64,000 bases of DNA from Symploca sp. SIO2C1 (GCA_010692635.1 JAAHGL010000007.1:161528-225527), one strand, 5' to 3'. Shown: positions 42,075 through 52,047, numbered from the stretch's first letter. Numbers and translations: made by a program. Notes: generated from the sequence alone by a model not told the origin.

Positions 42075-43649
42075 ATGGAGCGATCGCACCAGCCAGGAGA
42101 AATCATTGCCCAACGGTATCAGATTGTCTCAATTTTAGGGCAAGGGGGAACTGGAGTAACCTACGAGGCTCAAGACCAACATAGCAATAAGCGAATAGCT
42201 CTCAAAGAAATGTCCCTACGTCGCTTGAGGGAATGGAAAGACTTGGAGCTATTTGAACGGGAGGCTAAGGTTTTATCCTACTTAAACCATCCTGCCATCC
42301 CCAAGTACCTTGATTACTTTGAAATTGATACACCACAGAACCGTCGATTTTACCTTGTCCAAGAATTAGCCCAAGGACAATCTCTTTTTACTTTAGTTCA
42401 GAATGGCTGGCGGGCTACGGAAAGGGAAATTAAGGATATCGCGCTCCAAATTATAGAAACCCTTATCTATCTCCACAGTCTTAAAGCACCAATTATCCAC
42501 CGAGATATCAAACCACAAAACGTGATCCGAAGGGAAGATGGACAAGTTTTCCTGGTGGATTTTGGTTCAGTGCGCCAAGCTTATTGGAATCGCCGAAATC
42601 AGGGGGTAACGGTAGTTGGGACTTTTGGCTATATGGCACCGGAACAAGATAGAGGACAAGCTTACCCAGCTTCTGACTTGTATGGCTTAGCAGCTACTTT
42701 ACTATTTTTACTAACCCACCGTCCAACCTCTGAGTTACCTCAGCGTCGGCTCAAAATTGACTTCCGCTCTCGCGTTCAAGTTTCACCAGAGTTGGCTAAT
42801 TGGTTGGAAAAGATGCTCGAACCCATAGTAGAAGATCGATTTCTCTCAGCCAGAGAAGCCTTAACTGCTTTGCAAAAACCCCCAAAAGTTCGTCCTCTTG
42901 TTGTAGCAAGTCACCGTAAACCTGTTGGTAGCCGTATTAGCTTAACTAAAACCAAAAATAGCTTGGCGATCAATATTCCACCTGCTAGCTTTGGCGTACC
43001 CGGTGGTCATTTAAGCTTACCAGCATTAGTTATCTTGATCTTACTACTAATACCTACTGCATTTTTTGCCCTGCCGTTGGTACTATCAATCACCCTCAAA
43101 ACCGTATTAACAATGATCGGCATAGTTTTTGCTAGCGAGTCGATTGTTATATTTCTCTTTATCATGTTTATGGCTTTTAATAAGGATGCCATACTACTGG
43201 ACGGCTTAGCTAATGTTTTGTTTAGAACCAGTAACATCCACTTGAAAATTAACCAACATAATTTCCAGTTGGATTGGAAGTTACTAAATTTTAACTACCG
43301 CCAGATTAAAGGACAGACAGCAAATATTGAACGCATAGAAATCATCACCAAGGAACTGTCGAGCAATAAAAATCAACGAGAGTGGGAATTAATTGATTTA
43401 AGAGGCAATCAGGTTACAGAACGCAAAGTAGACAGTGACAAGATAGAAATAATCACCAGGAAAATATGGAAAAAGAGAAACCAATCGAATACTGATAAGG
43501 ATATCACTGTATCAGTGAAGAAGTGCGCTATTGTGACGAACAAAGCAAGAGGTAAAACTAAATGTCATGAATTTGCTCAATTTATTACACAGCCAGAAAA
43601 GGAGTGGTTGGTAGAAGAGCTGACAACTTTCCTCAAGCAAGTTAAATAG
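42075..43649 (+). CDS. Ser/Thr protein kinase with C-terminal membrane module (paralogue A)
   Basis: 524 residues from ATG 42075, where the kinase pattern starts (MERSHQPGEIIAQRYQIVSI). Motifs: GQGGTGVTY loop, Lys in RIALKEMSL, HRDIKPQN, DFGSV, and APEQDRGQAYPASDLYGLAA. After residue ~290 comes a conserved linker (SRISLTKTKNSLAINIPP), two membrane segments (LSLPALVILILLLIPTAFFA and TIGIVFASESIVIFLF-like), and a soluble tail (IHLKINQHNFQLDWKLL, EWLVEELTTFLKQV). The same tail occurs in the kinase at 45258, so it defines a kinase-output or sensor module. In this copy the tail is expanded with a Lys/Asn-rich stretch. Confidence 0.9.
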   Translation: MERSHQPGEIIAQRYQIVSILGQGGTGVTYEAQDQHSNKRIALKEMSLRRLREWKDLELFEREAKVLSYLNHPAIPKYLDYFEIDTPQNRRFYLVQELAQGQSLFTLVQNGWRATEREIKDIALQIIETLIYLHSLKAPIIHRDIKPQNVIRREDGQVFLVDFGSVRQAYWNRRNQGVTVVGTFGYMAPEQDRGQAYPASDLYGLAATLLFLLTHRPTSELPQRRLKIDFRSRVQVSPELANWLEKMLEPIVEDRFLSAREALTALQKPPKVRPLVVASHRKPVGSRISLTKTKNSLAINIPPASFGVPGGHLSLPALVILILLLIPTAFFALPLVLSITLKTVLTMIGIVFASESIVIFLFIMFMAFNKDAILLDGLANVLFRTSNIHLKINQHNFQLDWKLLNFNYRQIKGQTANIERIEIITKELSSNKNQREWELIDLRGNQVTERKVDSDKIEIITRKIWKKRNQSNTDKDITVSVKKCAIVTNKARGKTKCHEFAQFITQPEKEWLVEELTTFLKQVK

Positions 43650-43956
43650 TATTTTTGCAAACCTGCACCTACAAATTCTTGTGGAACAGGCATCTTGCCT
43701 GTCATAAGGTTTCCTATCTTGGAGGATGCGATTGCCTACGGCAGCAGCATACAGCTCTTTGGGCATGATTACCACGAAGCGTCTCTTTGATAAGCTGTGC
43801 GCATTTACTATCTGCCCAGAAACTACAGGCGTACACGTATCCTATTATATGAAAGAATACCACAAAAACTACTCACGAACCGCAAAACAATTTCCCCACA
43901 AGCGTGTACTCATACTTTTCTCCGCGTCCCCGTGTCCCCACGTCTGGTGCGTTTTC
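43650..43956. other. Spacer with dispersed repeats
   Basis: GTGGAACAGGCATCTTGCCT at 43681-43700 and CTACAGGCGTACAC near 43825 belong to the repeat family found more completely at 52943-53096 and 54194-54375. Several 60-80 codon frames here have no protein pattern. Confidence 0.55.
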
Positions 43957-44916
43957 TCACACAGAGTGCTCCCGTAGCCAGTTGAGCAAATCATCGCTAG
44001 TCTTAAAATCCCACATGGCATCTGCTAAATTATCTAAATCCTGGGAATTTAACCCATCGATTGCTGTACTGAGTTGAGAGGATATTTCTGGGAAACGGCG
44101 CTCAAGCTGTCCCTTGAGTAAGCTTCTTTTGCCTTCTTCCCTACCTCTAATTTCTGCCTGCTCAATCTGAATGAATGGCCATTGCGCCTCAAACTCTTGG
44201 GTACTCCTGATACTGGCTTCGTAACTCTTGTTGTCCATATAGCGGTTGTATGCCACTCTTTCTTGTTCGGAGAGATTATTAACTCGCAGGGTTTCCTTAG
44301 CTTCTACCATGCCTTTAGCTCCAAAGTCCTCCTTGATCTCACTGTTTTTGAGAAAATAGATCCATTCCTCTAGGCTATTTTTCGCTATCCCTTTAAAGTT
44401 CTTTACTTTCAGCAGGTAGTATTCTGGGAAGATATCTGCTACTTTTTGGATCTTGTATCTTACTTCTTGAGCTTTAGTCGGTTCCAGAATATCTCCGTTA
44501 TTCATGCCAATGAACTCTGGGCGCAGACGATAAATATAGTCCTCTCCCTTGCCTAGATTGAAGTAGACGATATTGATGGAGTAGATTTTCCGTATTTTGC
44601 CGTATTCTTCCCCTTGTGCGAGATATTCGGTGACTAGTTGGGAGACACCGTAGAGCATCCGATGGAAATAATCGAGTTGGGAGTTGTTTTGTACTTCGAT
44701 GAGGATTAACTCGGAGTCTTCAGTTTCAGCAAGAATATCAACCCGGTTAATTTTATCTTCCTCTGTCTGTTGATTGCTTTCACTTTCGAGGAGGGTGTGG
44801 ATTTTGATGTCAGTATGTAATAGTTCGCTTAAAAACCCTTCCAAAACTACATAATTAGCTTTATTGCGCAGTAGTCTTTTGATGGCCCAATCAAAGCGTA
44901 TATGTCGAGTAGCCAT
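43957..44916 (-). CDS. Rpn family PD-(D/E)XK nuclease
   Basis: 319 residues from ATG 44916 (MATRHIRFDWAIKRLLRN), the standard family start; the longer frame begins inside a repeat. Rpn (recombination-promoting nuclease/transposase_31) core: Asp in NRVDILAETEDSELILIEVQ with the DxnExQ nuclease pattern, FHRMLYGVSQLVTEYLAQGE, IYSINIVYFNLGKGEDYIYR. The C-terminus carries a DUF4351-like helical end (LLKGQLERRFPEISSQL, DLLNWLREHSV). These are DNA nucleases with proposed roles in recombination or defence. Such genes are highly multiplied in filamentous cyanobacteria. Confidence 0.92.
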   Translation of the reverse strand: MATRHIRFDWAIKRLLRNKANYVVLEGFLSELLHTDIKIHTLLESESNQQTEEDKINRVDILAETEDSELILIEVQNNSQLDYFHRMLYGVSQLVTEYLAQGEEYGKIRKIYSINIVYFNLGKGEDYIYRLRPEFIGMNNGDILEPTKAQEVRYKIQKVADIFPEYYLLKVKNFKGIAKNSLEEWIYFLKNSEIKEDFGAKGMVEAKETLRVNNLSEQERVAYNRYMDNKSYEASIRSTQEFEAQWPFIQIEQAEIRGREEGKRSLLKGQLERRFPEISSQLSTAIDGLNSQDLDNLADAMWDFKTSDDLLNWLREHSV

Positions 44917-44935
44917 GGTTGGTTTGGTGGTGTGA

Positions 44936-45075
44936 CTAGTACAAGAAGGCAGAAGGTAGAACCCACCCCTAACCCCTCCAAGGAGGGGAACAGAAGGCTC
45001 CAAGGGAAGAAAGCTTACTGTACAAGCTTTTTAAGCTTTTTTAACTGGTCACTTATTTCCGCCAAGCTGCACTAC
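44936..45075. repeat. Dispersed repeat, inverted copy 2
   Basis: Reverse-complement counterpart of 20940-21080: starts CTAGTACAAGAAGGCAGAAG and ends CGCCAAGCTGCACTAC. It contains the CCCACCCCTAACCCCTCC and GGAGGGG hairpin. It lies directly upstream of the Rpn start codon (20 bp), so the Rpn promoter is displaced or provided by the repeat. Confidence 0.75.
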
Positions 45076-45226
45076 TAAAATTTTAACGGAATATATGGAG
45101 AAGACGCACCGGATACGGGGATGCGATGGAAGATACCAGATTTTTTGGGTTCATTTACTACAATCAGCACAGCAGAACCAATTTGCGTGTTTCTCATCTT
45201 CTTTTTGAGGCATTGTCCTTCTAACG

Positions 45227-45276
45227 CTCATTATGCAAACCCTACATAAACCTCATTATGCAAACACTACATAAAC
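45227..45276 (+). repeat. Tandem duplication of a start-codon region
   Basis: CTCATTATGCAAAC and the following 11 bp are repeated (45227-45251, 45252-45276) with one mismatch. The second copy contains the kinase ATG. The first copy's ATG (45233) opens a different frame of 13 codons (MQTLHKPHYANTT) that stops inside the kinase 5' end. Confidence 0.85.
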
Positions 45277-46658
45277 CCGGAGACATCATTGCCCAAAAGT
45301 ACCAAATTTTGAGAATCCTGGGTAGTGGCGGAACTGGAACCACTTACGCAGCTCAAGAGGAAAACAGCAATCAGCAAGTAGCACTCAAAGAGTTATCTTT
45401 ACTAGGTATGAAGGACTGGAAAGTATTGGAACTATTTGAGAGAGAAGCACAAGTACTTTCGAGCCTCAATCATCCTGCTATTCCTAACTACCTTAACTAC
45501 TTCCAAGTGGATACTGCGGAGAATCGTTGCTTTTATCTAGTCCAAGAACTAGCAGTAGGCAAGTCTCTAGCCTCATTAGTGCAGCAGGGTTGGCAACCAG
45601 ATGAAACTACAGTTCAGCGGCTAGCAATACAAGTTCTCAAGATTCTGCATTACCTCCATACTTTATCTCCCCCAATTATCCATAGGGATATCAAACCCCA
45701 AAACTTAATCTGTAGCAAGAAGGGAAAGGTCTTCCTGGTAGACTTTGGTGCAGTGCAAAATGTCTATCGCAATACCCTGACCCAAGGTAGTACAGTGGTA
45801 GGTAGCTATGGTTATATGGCTCCAGAGCAGTTTCGGGGACAAGCTTATGTAACATCTGACTTGTACAGCTTGGGAGCAACTTTGCTGTTTATGTTAACCC
45901 ATCGCTCACCGGCTGATTTACCCCAGCGTCGGCTCAAGATTGATTTTCGCTCTCAGGTTAAAATCTCGCCCAAATTTGCCGACTGGTTGGAGAACATACT
46001 CGAACCTGCTGCCGAAGACAGATTTACTTCAGCGAAGGAAGCATTAGCAGCGCTAAAAGGGACACCAATTGCTTTGAAGTCAGAGGCAACTAAGCAGCTT
46101 CAGTTCCCTGGTAGCCGCATTACCTTAACTAAAAGTATTAACCAACTGGTATTAGATATCCCCCCGATTGGATGGCAATCTAAGCAGCAGGAGCTGTTAT
46201 TTGGAGGAGCAGTTATCAGTTTTTTGCTAGCTTTGGTAGTGGTGTTTTTCTTCGGTTCTTTGATATCTCGTTCTTTATTTCTCCTACGATTGGTGTTGTT
46301 TGCCAGAGTAACCATCTTATTTTGCGTACCTGTAATCCTGTGGATGTTTATCAAGAATATTTTTAGGTTAACGGGCCATATCCACCTAGAGATTGACAGG
46401 CAAAACTTTCAGTTGCAATGGACTCTGTTGAGCCAACTAAAGTGGCAGTTGTTACGCCAAAGTTACTGGAGGAAAGGACGAACAACGGATATCAATTGGA
46501 TAGAACTCGATACCCGATACAAAGCGAATGGAGAGCCGGTAACAGCCTGTGTAATTGTAGAAGGAGCACGCACTCATCGGTTTGGGAAATACTTGCAATC
46601 AGCACCAAAAGAGTGGTTGGTGCAACAGGTGAATACTTTCTTAGGGGAAGTACGATAA
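45258..46658 (+). CDS. Ser/Thr protein kinase with C-terminal membrane module (paralogue B)
   Basis: 466 residues. Close paralogue of the kinase at 42075: MQTLHKPGDIIAQKYQILRI, GSGGTGTTY loop, Lys in VALKELSL, HRDIKPQN, DFGAV, APEQFRGQAYVTSDLYSLGA. The C-terminal module is shorter and probably ancestral in form: SRITLTKSINQLVLDIPP, two membrane segments (LLFGGAVISFLLALVVVFFF and LVLFARVTILFCVPVILWMF), IHLEIDRQNFQLQWTLL and EWLVQQVNTFLGEV. The Rpn gene and repeats separate the two paralogues. The start codon is duplicated upstream in another frame, which may reduce translation. Confidence 0.9.
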   Translation: MQTLHKPGDIIAQKYQILRILGSGGTGTTYAAQEENSNQQVALKELSLLGMKDWKVLELFEREAQVLSSLNHPAIPNYLNYFQVDTAENRCFYLVQELAVGKSLASLVQQGWQPDETTVQRLAIQVLKILHYLHTLSPPIIHRDIKPQNLICSKKGKVFLVDFGAVQNVYRNTLTQGSTVVGSYGYMAPEQFRGQAYVTSDLYSLGATLLFMLTHRSPADLPQRRLKIDFRSQVKISPKFADWLENILEPAAEDRFTSAKEALAALKGTPIALKSEATKQLQFPGSRITLTKSINQLVLDIPPIGWQSKQQELLFGGAVISFLLALVVVFFFGSLISRSLFLLRLVLFARVTILFCVPVILWMFIKNIFRLTGHIHLEIDRQNFQLQWTLLSQLKWQLLRQSYWRKGRTTDINWIELDTRYKANGEPVTACVIVEGARTHRFGKYLQSAPKEWLVQQVNTFLGEVR

Positions 46659-46688
46659 TCTAAAATCTGGTGATAACTTTACTGTAAT

Positions 46689-47345
46689 TCAATCCCAACA
46701 AGACTCTTGGCTGTGCTCTAAACTTTTCCACAAGTACCAACAAGCAATACTCCGGTAGGGTTTCCATTTCTTCCCTAACTCTTCTACTGATACCCGAGTG
46801 GGCATTTCCTTCAATGCATAGAGATTCTTGATAGCCTTGCGCACACCCAGATCATCAACGGGAAGAACATCTTGGCGATTTAAGCTGAACATCAAAAGCA
46901 TTTGAGCTGTCCAACGTCCTACCCCCTTTATCTGAGTTAGTATCTGGATAATTTCTTCATCATTCTTTGTTTCTAATTCCTCAAGAGTTGGTAAATCTGA
47001 GAGACTTTTCTCGGCTAAATCTTTAAGGTAGCGAATTTTGGGACGTGAAATTCCTGCCTCACGCAACCTCTCATCTGGTGTTTCCAGGATGGCTTTGGCT
47101 TTCTCCTCTGTTGAGTCATAATCAACGTAAAGTTGAACAAATCTTTTGTAGATGGCAGAGGCAGCAAGAGTGGAAATTTGCTGCGAGATAATACCTTTTG
47201 CTATTGCACTAATTAAATCTGACTCTGAGGAGGCTTTGAGTTGGCACGATCCTACAGCAGAGATTAGTTTGCCCAAAATGGCATCTGACTGCTGGAGAAA
47301 GTTCGTGGCGACATCATAGCTTTTAAATGTTGAACTTTTGCACAT
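46689..47345 (-). CDS. DNA-3-methyladenine glycosylase (AlkA-like)
   Basis: 218 residues. HhH-GPD superfamily: ISAIAKGIISQQISTLAASA, hairpin ILTQIKGVGRWTAQMLLMF and the catalytic Asp in VLPVDDLGVRKAI, with KKWKPYRSIACWYLW at the end. It removes alkylated bases in base-excision repair. Size fits the short AlkA/MAG form without the N-terminal domain of E. coli AlkA. Convergent with the kinase upstream (30 bp). Confidence 0.92.
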   Translation of the reverse strand: MCKSSTFKSYDVATNFLQQSDAILGKLISAVGSCQLKASSESDLISAIAKGIISQQISTLAASAIYKRFVQLYVDYDSTEEKAKAILETPDERLREAGISRPKIRYLKDLAEKSLSDLPTLEELETKNDEEIIQILTQIKGVGRWTAQMLLMFSLNRQDVLPVDDLGVRKAIKNLYALKEMPTRVSVEELGKKWKPYRSIACWYLWKSLEHSQESCWD

Positions 47346-47395
47346 CTCGACAGTTGGGTGAAAATATAAAGCAGTTGCTTTTGCTACATTATCAA

Positions 47396-47677
47396 CTAGG
47401 TGTTATTGACAACACCAACACGCAGGGCAATCCGCTGATACTTCAAGGCATCGTAAGGCATACCTGTGTGCATGACTTGAGAGTTATCCCAAAACACAAT
47501 ATCTCCAGGTTGCCAAACATGGGCGTAAACTGGCGTACAGCCTAAAATTGTTCCAAACAAATCCTGCCAATACTCTTTAGCCTCTTCAGGGTTTTCTTCT
47601 AGCCCCAGTAGTATCGAAGTAGACGTTCGTATCCTAACCTCGACTAAAAAGATGCTGTGAAAAGTCAGAGTAAGCAT
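47396..47677 (-). pseudogene. TauD/TfdA-type dioxygenase, C-terminal fragment
   Basis: 93 codons. VYAHVWQPGDIVFWDNSQVM followed by HTGMPYDALKYQRIALRVGV is the last third of an Fe(II)/2-oxoglutarate dioxygenase, with the distal iron His (MHTG) and 2OG-binding Arg. The first iron-binding HxD and ~200 upstream residues are missing, and the region before residue 25 is not dioxygenase-like, so the gene is broken. Confidence 0.75.
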
Positions 47678-47771
47678 AGGCTAACAATCCATTAGCTACC
47701 TCAAGTTGAGGCAGCTAGTTGCCTTAATATGTCAAGATCGATGGGGTATCGTATTCCAGCCAAGATTCCCC

Positions 47772-50700
47772 GTGACTTCATCTAGTCCTTCCCCTTCCCT
47801 GCCAAACACCAATAGTTCATGGCATACCTTGTCAGTCGAACAATCCCTTACGGAATTAGACACTGATGCTGAAACTGGTTTAACCTCCCAACAGGTAGCA
47901 CAGCGGTTGCAACATTATGGTTTGAACGAACTAGAGGAAACCCAAACCCGCAGTTCTTTGGCAATCTTCTTCGAGCAGTTTGGTGACATTATGTTGCTGA
48001 TGCTGATTGCTGTAGCAATTATTTCCGGGATTTTAGATCTCATCAATTTGCAGCAGGATGGGTTAGCCAAGAGTGGATTTCCCTTTAAAGATACGATCGC
48101 AATTTTATCTATTGTGATCCTGAATGCAGTTCTAGGCTTTGTCCAGGAAAGCCGTGCGGAAAAAGCTCTAGCTGCTCTCAAACGCCTCGCCTCCCCTAAG
48201 ATGCAAGTAAGAAGGGATGGGAGAACAGTGGAGGTAGACAGCAAGCAGCTGGTTCCAGGGGATATTGTACTACTGGAAGCTGGAGGACAAGTAGCAGCAG
48301 ATGGACGGTTAATCGAGGATTACCATTTGCAGGTACGGGAATCAGCAATGACGGGAGAAGCTAACGCCGTCAATAAAGATGCTAAAGTGCAGCTAGGGGA
48401 AGATACACCATTAGGCGATCGCATTAATTTAGTTTTCCAAGGTACTGAAGTAGTCCACGGCAGAGGCACATTCCTGGTTAGCAATACCGGTATGAAGACG
48501 GAACTGGGGAAGATTGCTGAGATGCTGCAAGAGGTAGAAAGTGAACCTACTCCTTTGCAACAGCGGATGTCTCAGCTAGGCAATGCCTTGGTAAGCGGTT
48601 CCCTTGCTCTAGTGGTACTGGTAATTGTTGGTGGTATGCTCAACAGCTGGCTCGATGCTGGTAGATTCGATTGGGGTATTTTCCAACATCTAGTAGAAGT
48701 TTCCCTAAGTATGGCAGTAGCTGTGGTGCCAGAGGGGTTACCAGCAGTAGTTACAGTAACCTTGGCTTTGGGAACTAGGCGCATGGTACGTCGCCACGCT
48801 TTGATTCGCAAACTTCCTGCTGTGGAAACCTTAGGGAGTGTAACTACCATCTGCTCAGATAAAACTGGCACTTTGACGCAAAACAAGATGGTAGTGGAAT
48901 GGGTGAATACCATCAGCAAGCTGTTCCAGATTACTGGTGAAGGTTATGCCCCAGCAGGTGAATTTTCATTGCTCGGTGGAGAAGAATGGCAAGAGGGAGT
49001 CCAAGAAATACCTAGAGTTAACACCTCCATCAGTACAACTGAACCTAGTTCACCCTTTTCTGAAAGAGTAGGAGCAGCAGAAACAAATCCAGAGGAGAAT
49101 TTTTCTACAGACAACCAGAACTTAACTAATCCTACTAGTGAGTATCATTCTTCGCCTTCAGCAGAATCTAACTCCTACTCAGGAAACCAATCAATCCTAC
49201 AGCAATATCCCGAACTAGAACCTCTACTTCTCGCTTGTGCCCTATGTAATAATGCGAGTTTACAGCATGAACAAGAGGAATGGAAGATTTTAGGAGATCC
49301 GACGGAAGGGGCGCTGATTACCCTTGCGGGGAAAGGAGGTGTGGATAAAGAACCTGTGAGCCAGCAATTTCCTCGTGTTAGTGAGTTTCCCTTCTCTTCC
49401 GAGCGCAAGCGCATGAGTGTGATTTGTCAGCTATCAGCAGTTAGTAACGAGTGGTCTGTAGTTCAACAACCGACTATGAACAATGGACAACTAACACCTT
49501 ATATCATGTTTACCAAAGGTTCTCCTGAGTTAGTGCTGGAACGCTCTAGTTCATTTGTAGCTGATAATCAGACTGAGGCTTTAACAGATGCTCAGAGGCA
49601 GCAAATTCTGGAGCGTAACAACCAAATGGCGGCAGCTGGCTTGCGAGTGCTGGGTTTTGCCTACAAGCACCTAGATGTTTTGCCAGAAGAAGAAGACTCT
49701 GAAGCTACAGAACAAGGATTAGTCTGGTTAGGATTGGTAGGAATGTGGGATGCCCCCCGACCAGAAGTACTCGAAGCTGTGAGAGAATGTAAGGAGGCAG
49801 GAATTAGACCAGTAATGATTACTGGAGATCACCAGCTTACAGCTAGAGCGATCGCTCATGGTTTGGGCATTGCAGATCAAGGTGATCATTTCCTTACCGG
49901 TATAGAGTTACAAGTCCTTTCTCAAGAAGAATTAGAGCAACAAGTAGACGAAGTTAGCATTTACGCTCGCGTCTCCCCAGAACACAAATTGCGGATTGTG
50001 CAGGCACTTCAAAGTCGCCATAAGTTTGTTGCCATGACGGGAGATGGGGTTAACGATGCTCCAGCTCTCAAGCAAGCGGAAATTGGAATTGCTATGGGTA
50101 TCACTGGCACCGATGTCAGTAAAGAAGCCAGTGACATGGTGTTACTAGATGATAACTTTGCCACAATTGTAGCTGCCACAGAAGAAGGACGAACTGTCTA
50201 CGACAACATTCGCCGTTTTATTAGATATATCCTCGGTAGCAACATTGGTGAACTGTTGACTATTGCAGCTGCACCCCTCATCGGACTAGGGGATGTGCCC
50301 CTAATTCCCTTACAAATTCTCTGGATGAACTTAATCACTGATGGTTTACCAGCTCTCGCTCTCGCCGTAGAACCAGCGGAACCAGATGTGATGCAACGCC
50401 CTCCCTTTAATCCCCGCGAGAGTATCTTTGCTAGGGGAATGGGTTCCTACATGATTCGCATCGGTATTGTCTTTGCTGTAGTTACCATTGCCTTGATGAC
50501 CCTAGCCTATCAATATTTTCCAGAGCACTGGAAGACAATGGTATTCACCACCCTTTGCATTGCTCAAATGGGTCATGCTTTAGCAGTACGCTCCAATACC
50601 CGCCTAACTTTGGAGTTAGACTTCTTCTCTAATCCTTATTTATTACTGTCTGTGACGGTTACCACTGCCTTGCAATTAATGTTAGTCTACGTACCATTCT

Positions 50701-50828
50701 TGCAAAATTTCTTTGGTACTGAACCCCTAACCCTACAAGAACTTGCCATCTGTCTCGGTTTTAGTACCTCATTATTTGTTTGGGTTGAATTGGAGAAGTT
50801 GTTTGTTCGCTCGTACAAGAGTCATTAG
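47772..50828 (+). CDS. P-type Ca2+-ATPase-like cation pump
   Basis: 1018 residues from GTG 47772, chosen because family N-termini begin about 30 residues before [14 protein letters not shown]; an upstream TTG (47706) is in frame. P2-type motifs: actuator MTGEANAV (TGES-like), TM4 [20 protein letters not shown], phospho-Asp363 in [18 protein letters not shown] in the N-domain, [12 protein letters not shown] and [20 protein letters not shown] hinge, and a C-terminal set of six membrane helices. It exports Ca2+ or Mn2+ across the plasma membrane. The N-domain contains a long Ser/Thr/Asn-rich insertion (~400-470) and a second insertion ([20 protein letters not shown]) that looks like translated tandem-repeat DNA. 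Confidence 0.92.
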   Translation: MTSSSPSPSLPNTNSSWHTLSVEQSLTELDTDAETGLTSQQVAQRLQHYGLNELEETQTRSSLAIFFEQFGDIMLLMLIAVAIISGILDLINLQQDGLAKSGFPFKDTIAILSIVILNAVLGFVQESRAEKALAALKRLASPKMQVRRDGRTVEVDSKQLVPGDIVLLEAGGQVAADGRLIEDYHLQVRESAMTGEANAVNKDAKVQLGEDTPLGDRINLVFQGTEVVHGRGTFLVSNTGMKTELGKIAEMLQEVESEPTPLQQRMSQLGNALVSGSLALVVLVIVGGMLNSWLDAGRFDWGIFQHLVEVSLSMAVAVVPEGLPAVVTVTLALGTRRMVRRHALIRKLPAVETLGSVTTICSDKTGTLTQNKMVVEWVNTISKLFQITGEGYAPAGEFSLLGGEEWQEGVQEIPRVNTSISTTEPSSPFSERVGAAETNPEENFSTDNQNLTNPTSEYHSSPSAESNSYSGNQSILQQYPELEPLLLACALCNNASLQHEQEEWKILGDPTEGALITLAGKGGVDKEPVSQQFPRVSEFPFSSERKRMSVICQLSAVSNEWSVVQQPTMNNGQLTPYIMFTKGSPELVLERSSSFVADNQTEALTDAQRQQILERNNQMAAAGLRVLGFAYKHLDVLPEEEDSEATEQGLVWLGLVGMWDAPRPEVLEAVRECKEAGIRPVMITGDHQLTARAIAHGLGIADQGDHFLTGIELQVLSQEELEQQVDEVSIYARVSPEHKLRIVQALQSRHKFVAMTGDGVNDAPALKQAEIGIAMGITGTDVSKEASDMVLLDDNFATIVAATEEGRTVYDNIRRFIRYILGSNIGELLTIAAAPLIGLGDVPLIPLQILWMNLITDGLPALALAVEPAEPDVMQRPPFNPRESIFARGMGSYMIRIGIVFAVVTIALMTLAYQYFPEHWKTMVFTTLCIAQMGHALAVRSNTRLTLELDFFSNPYLLLSVTVTTALQLMLVYVPFLQNFFGTEPLTLQELAICLGFSTSLFVWVELEKLFVRSYKSH

Positions 50829-50930
50829 TTATTTGTTGTTTGTTATTTGTTGTTTGTCATTTGTACCAATAACCAATAACCAATGACCAATGACTAATGA
50901 CCAATAACCAATGACTAATGACCAATAACC
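50829..50930. repeat. ACCAATAA/ACTAATG short tandem repeats
   Basis: TTATTTGTTGTTTG units then ACCAATAACCAATGACTAATG units fill the spacer up to the recF start codon, so the recF ribosome-binding site is replaced by repeat sequence (ACCAATAACCA ATG). Confidence 0.9.
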
Positions 50931-50931
50931 A

Positions 50932-51999
50932 ATGTACCTAAAAACTCTACACCTCCGACAGTTTCGGAACTACCAGGACTGCTTAGTAAATTTTAATGCT
51001 CCCAAGACGATTTTGGTGGGTGACAATGCTCAGGGAAAATCGAATCTGTTGGAGGCGGTGGAGTTATTGGCAACTCTCAAAAGTCATCGCTCAGTACGCG
51101 ATCGCGAATTAGTATGGGAAGAAGCTACTGTTGGTGAAATTCGGGCTAATTTGGAGAGAGCCTATGGTTCAGTAGAATTATCTGTAACCCTTCGTAGTCA
51201 GGGAAGGCGTACTGTTGCCTTAAATCAGGAATCCTTACGTCGTCAGCTGGATTTTTTGGGTATTCTCAATGCAGTACAATTTTCCAGCCTAGATTTGGAA
51301 CTAGTGCGAGGTGCTCCAGAGAAGCGTCGCAACTGGCTGGATTCTATTCTCACTCAGCTAGAACCAATTTATGCCTATATTTTGCAGCAATATAACCAGA
51401 TACTGCGGCAACGTAATGCCCTCCTCAAAAAAATCCGCAAGCAGGAAATAGAAGGTACAAATGAGTTATCATCCCAAGAACAGATTGATCAACTAGCTTT
51501 ATGGGATGCCCAACTAGCAACCGCTGGCTCACGAGTTACTAGGCGTCGAGCAAGAATGCTGCAACGACTAGCTCCCATTGCCCAGGCATGGCACACTAGT
51601 ATTAGTGGGGCTACGGAGGTATTGGATATTAACTATGCTCCCAACGTCAGCCTTGAGGAAGATGATCCAGAAGGAGTACAAAAGGCATTTCTAAGCAAAA
51701 TCCAGCAACGTCGTATCCCGGAACAGCATCAGGGTACAACACTTGTGGGCCCTCATCGAGATGAAGTAGAGTTTACCATCAACCAAACCCCTGCTAGAGC
51801 CTATGGTTCTCAGGGACAGCAGCGGACATTAGTACTAGCTCTGAAACTGGCTGAATTAAAGTTAATTGAAGAAGTGGTAATTAAAAATCTGCTTACTTTT
51901 ACCTCATATTCCGAATTTAAGCGGGTGTTTCCCTACGATGGTGCAAGGAAATTGTCTCGATGGGCTCAAAAACCTTGGACTTGTTTGGCATCAAAATGA
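50932..51999 (+). pseudogene. recF: recF, 3' end lost
   Basis: 355 codons. The RecF head is intact: MYLKTLHLRQFRNYQDCLVNF, Walker A VGDNAQGKSNLLEAVELLAT (in part GDNAQGKSN), RNWLDSILTQLEP, and signature GSQGQQRTLVLALKLAELKL. Right after IEEVV the sequence departs from RecF: the expected Walker B and D-loop (LLLDDVLAELD) and the last ~45 residues are missing. They are replaced by 39 unrelated residues (IKNLLTFTSYSEFKRVFPYD...) ending in the IS-end-like repeat at 51973-52047. ATP hydrolysis should be abolished. RecF normally loads RecA at gaps; a second copy elsewhere cannot be excluded. Confidence 0.85.
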
Positions 52000-52047
52000 T
52001 TGAAAGCCAGGTCTGGCATAGCTTCCAGACTTATGCAGGAAGCCCTA
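51973..52047. repeat. IS-end-like dispersed repeat, copy 2
   Basis: Matches 19016-19091 over about 75 bp and ends TTATGCAGGAAGCCCTA. It overlaps the abnormal 3' end of recF and touches the first direct repeat of the toxin-antitoxin island, marking the break point. Confidence 0.65.

Noticed and set aside
43512..43977. Three overlapping 60-87 codon frames after kinase A
   Set aside because: Partly antisense to the kinase tail and otherwise within dispersed repeats.
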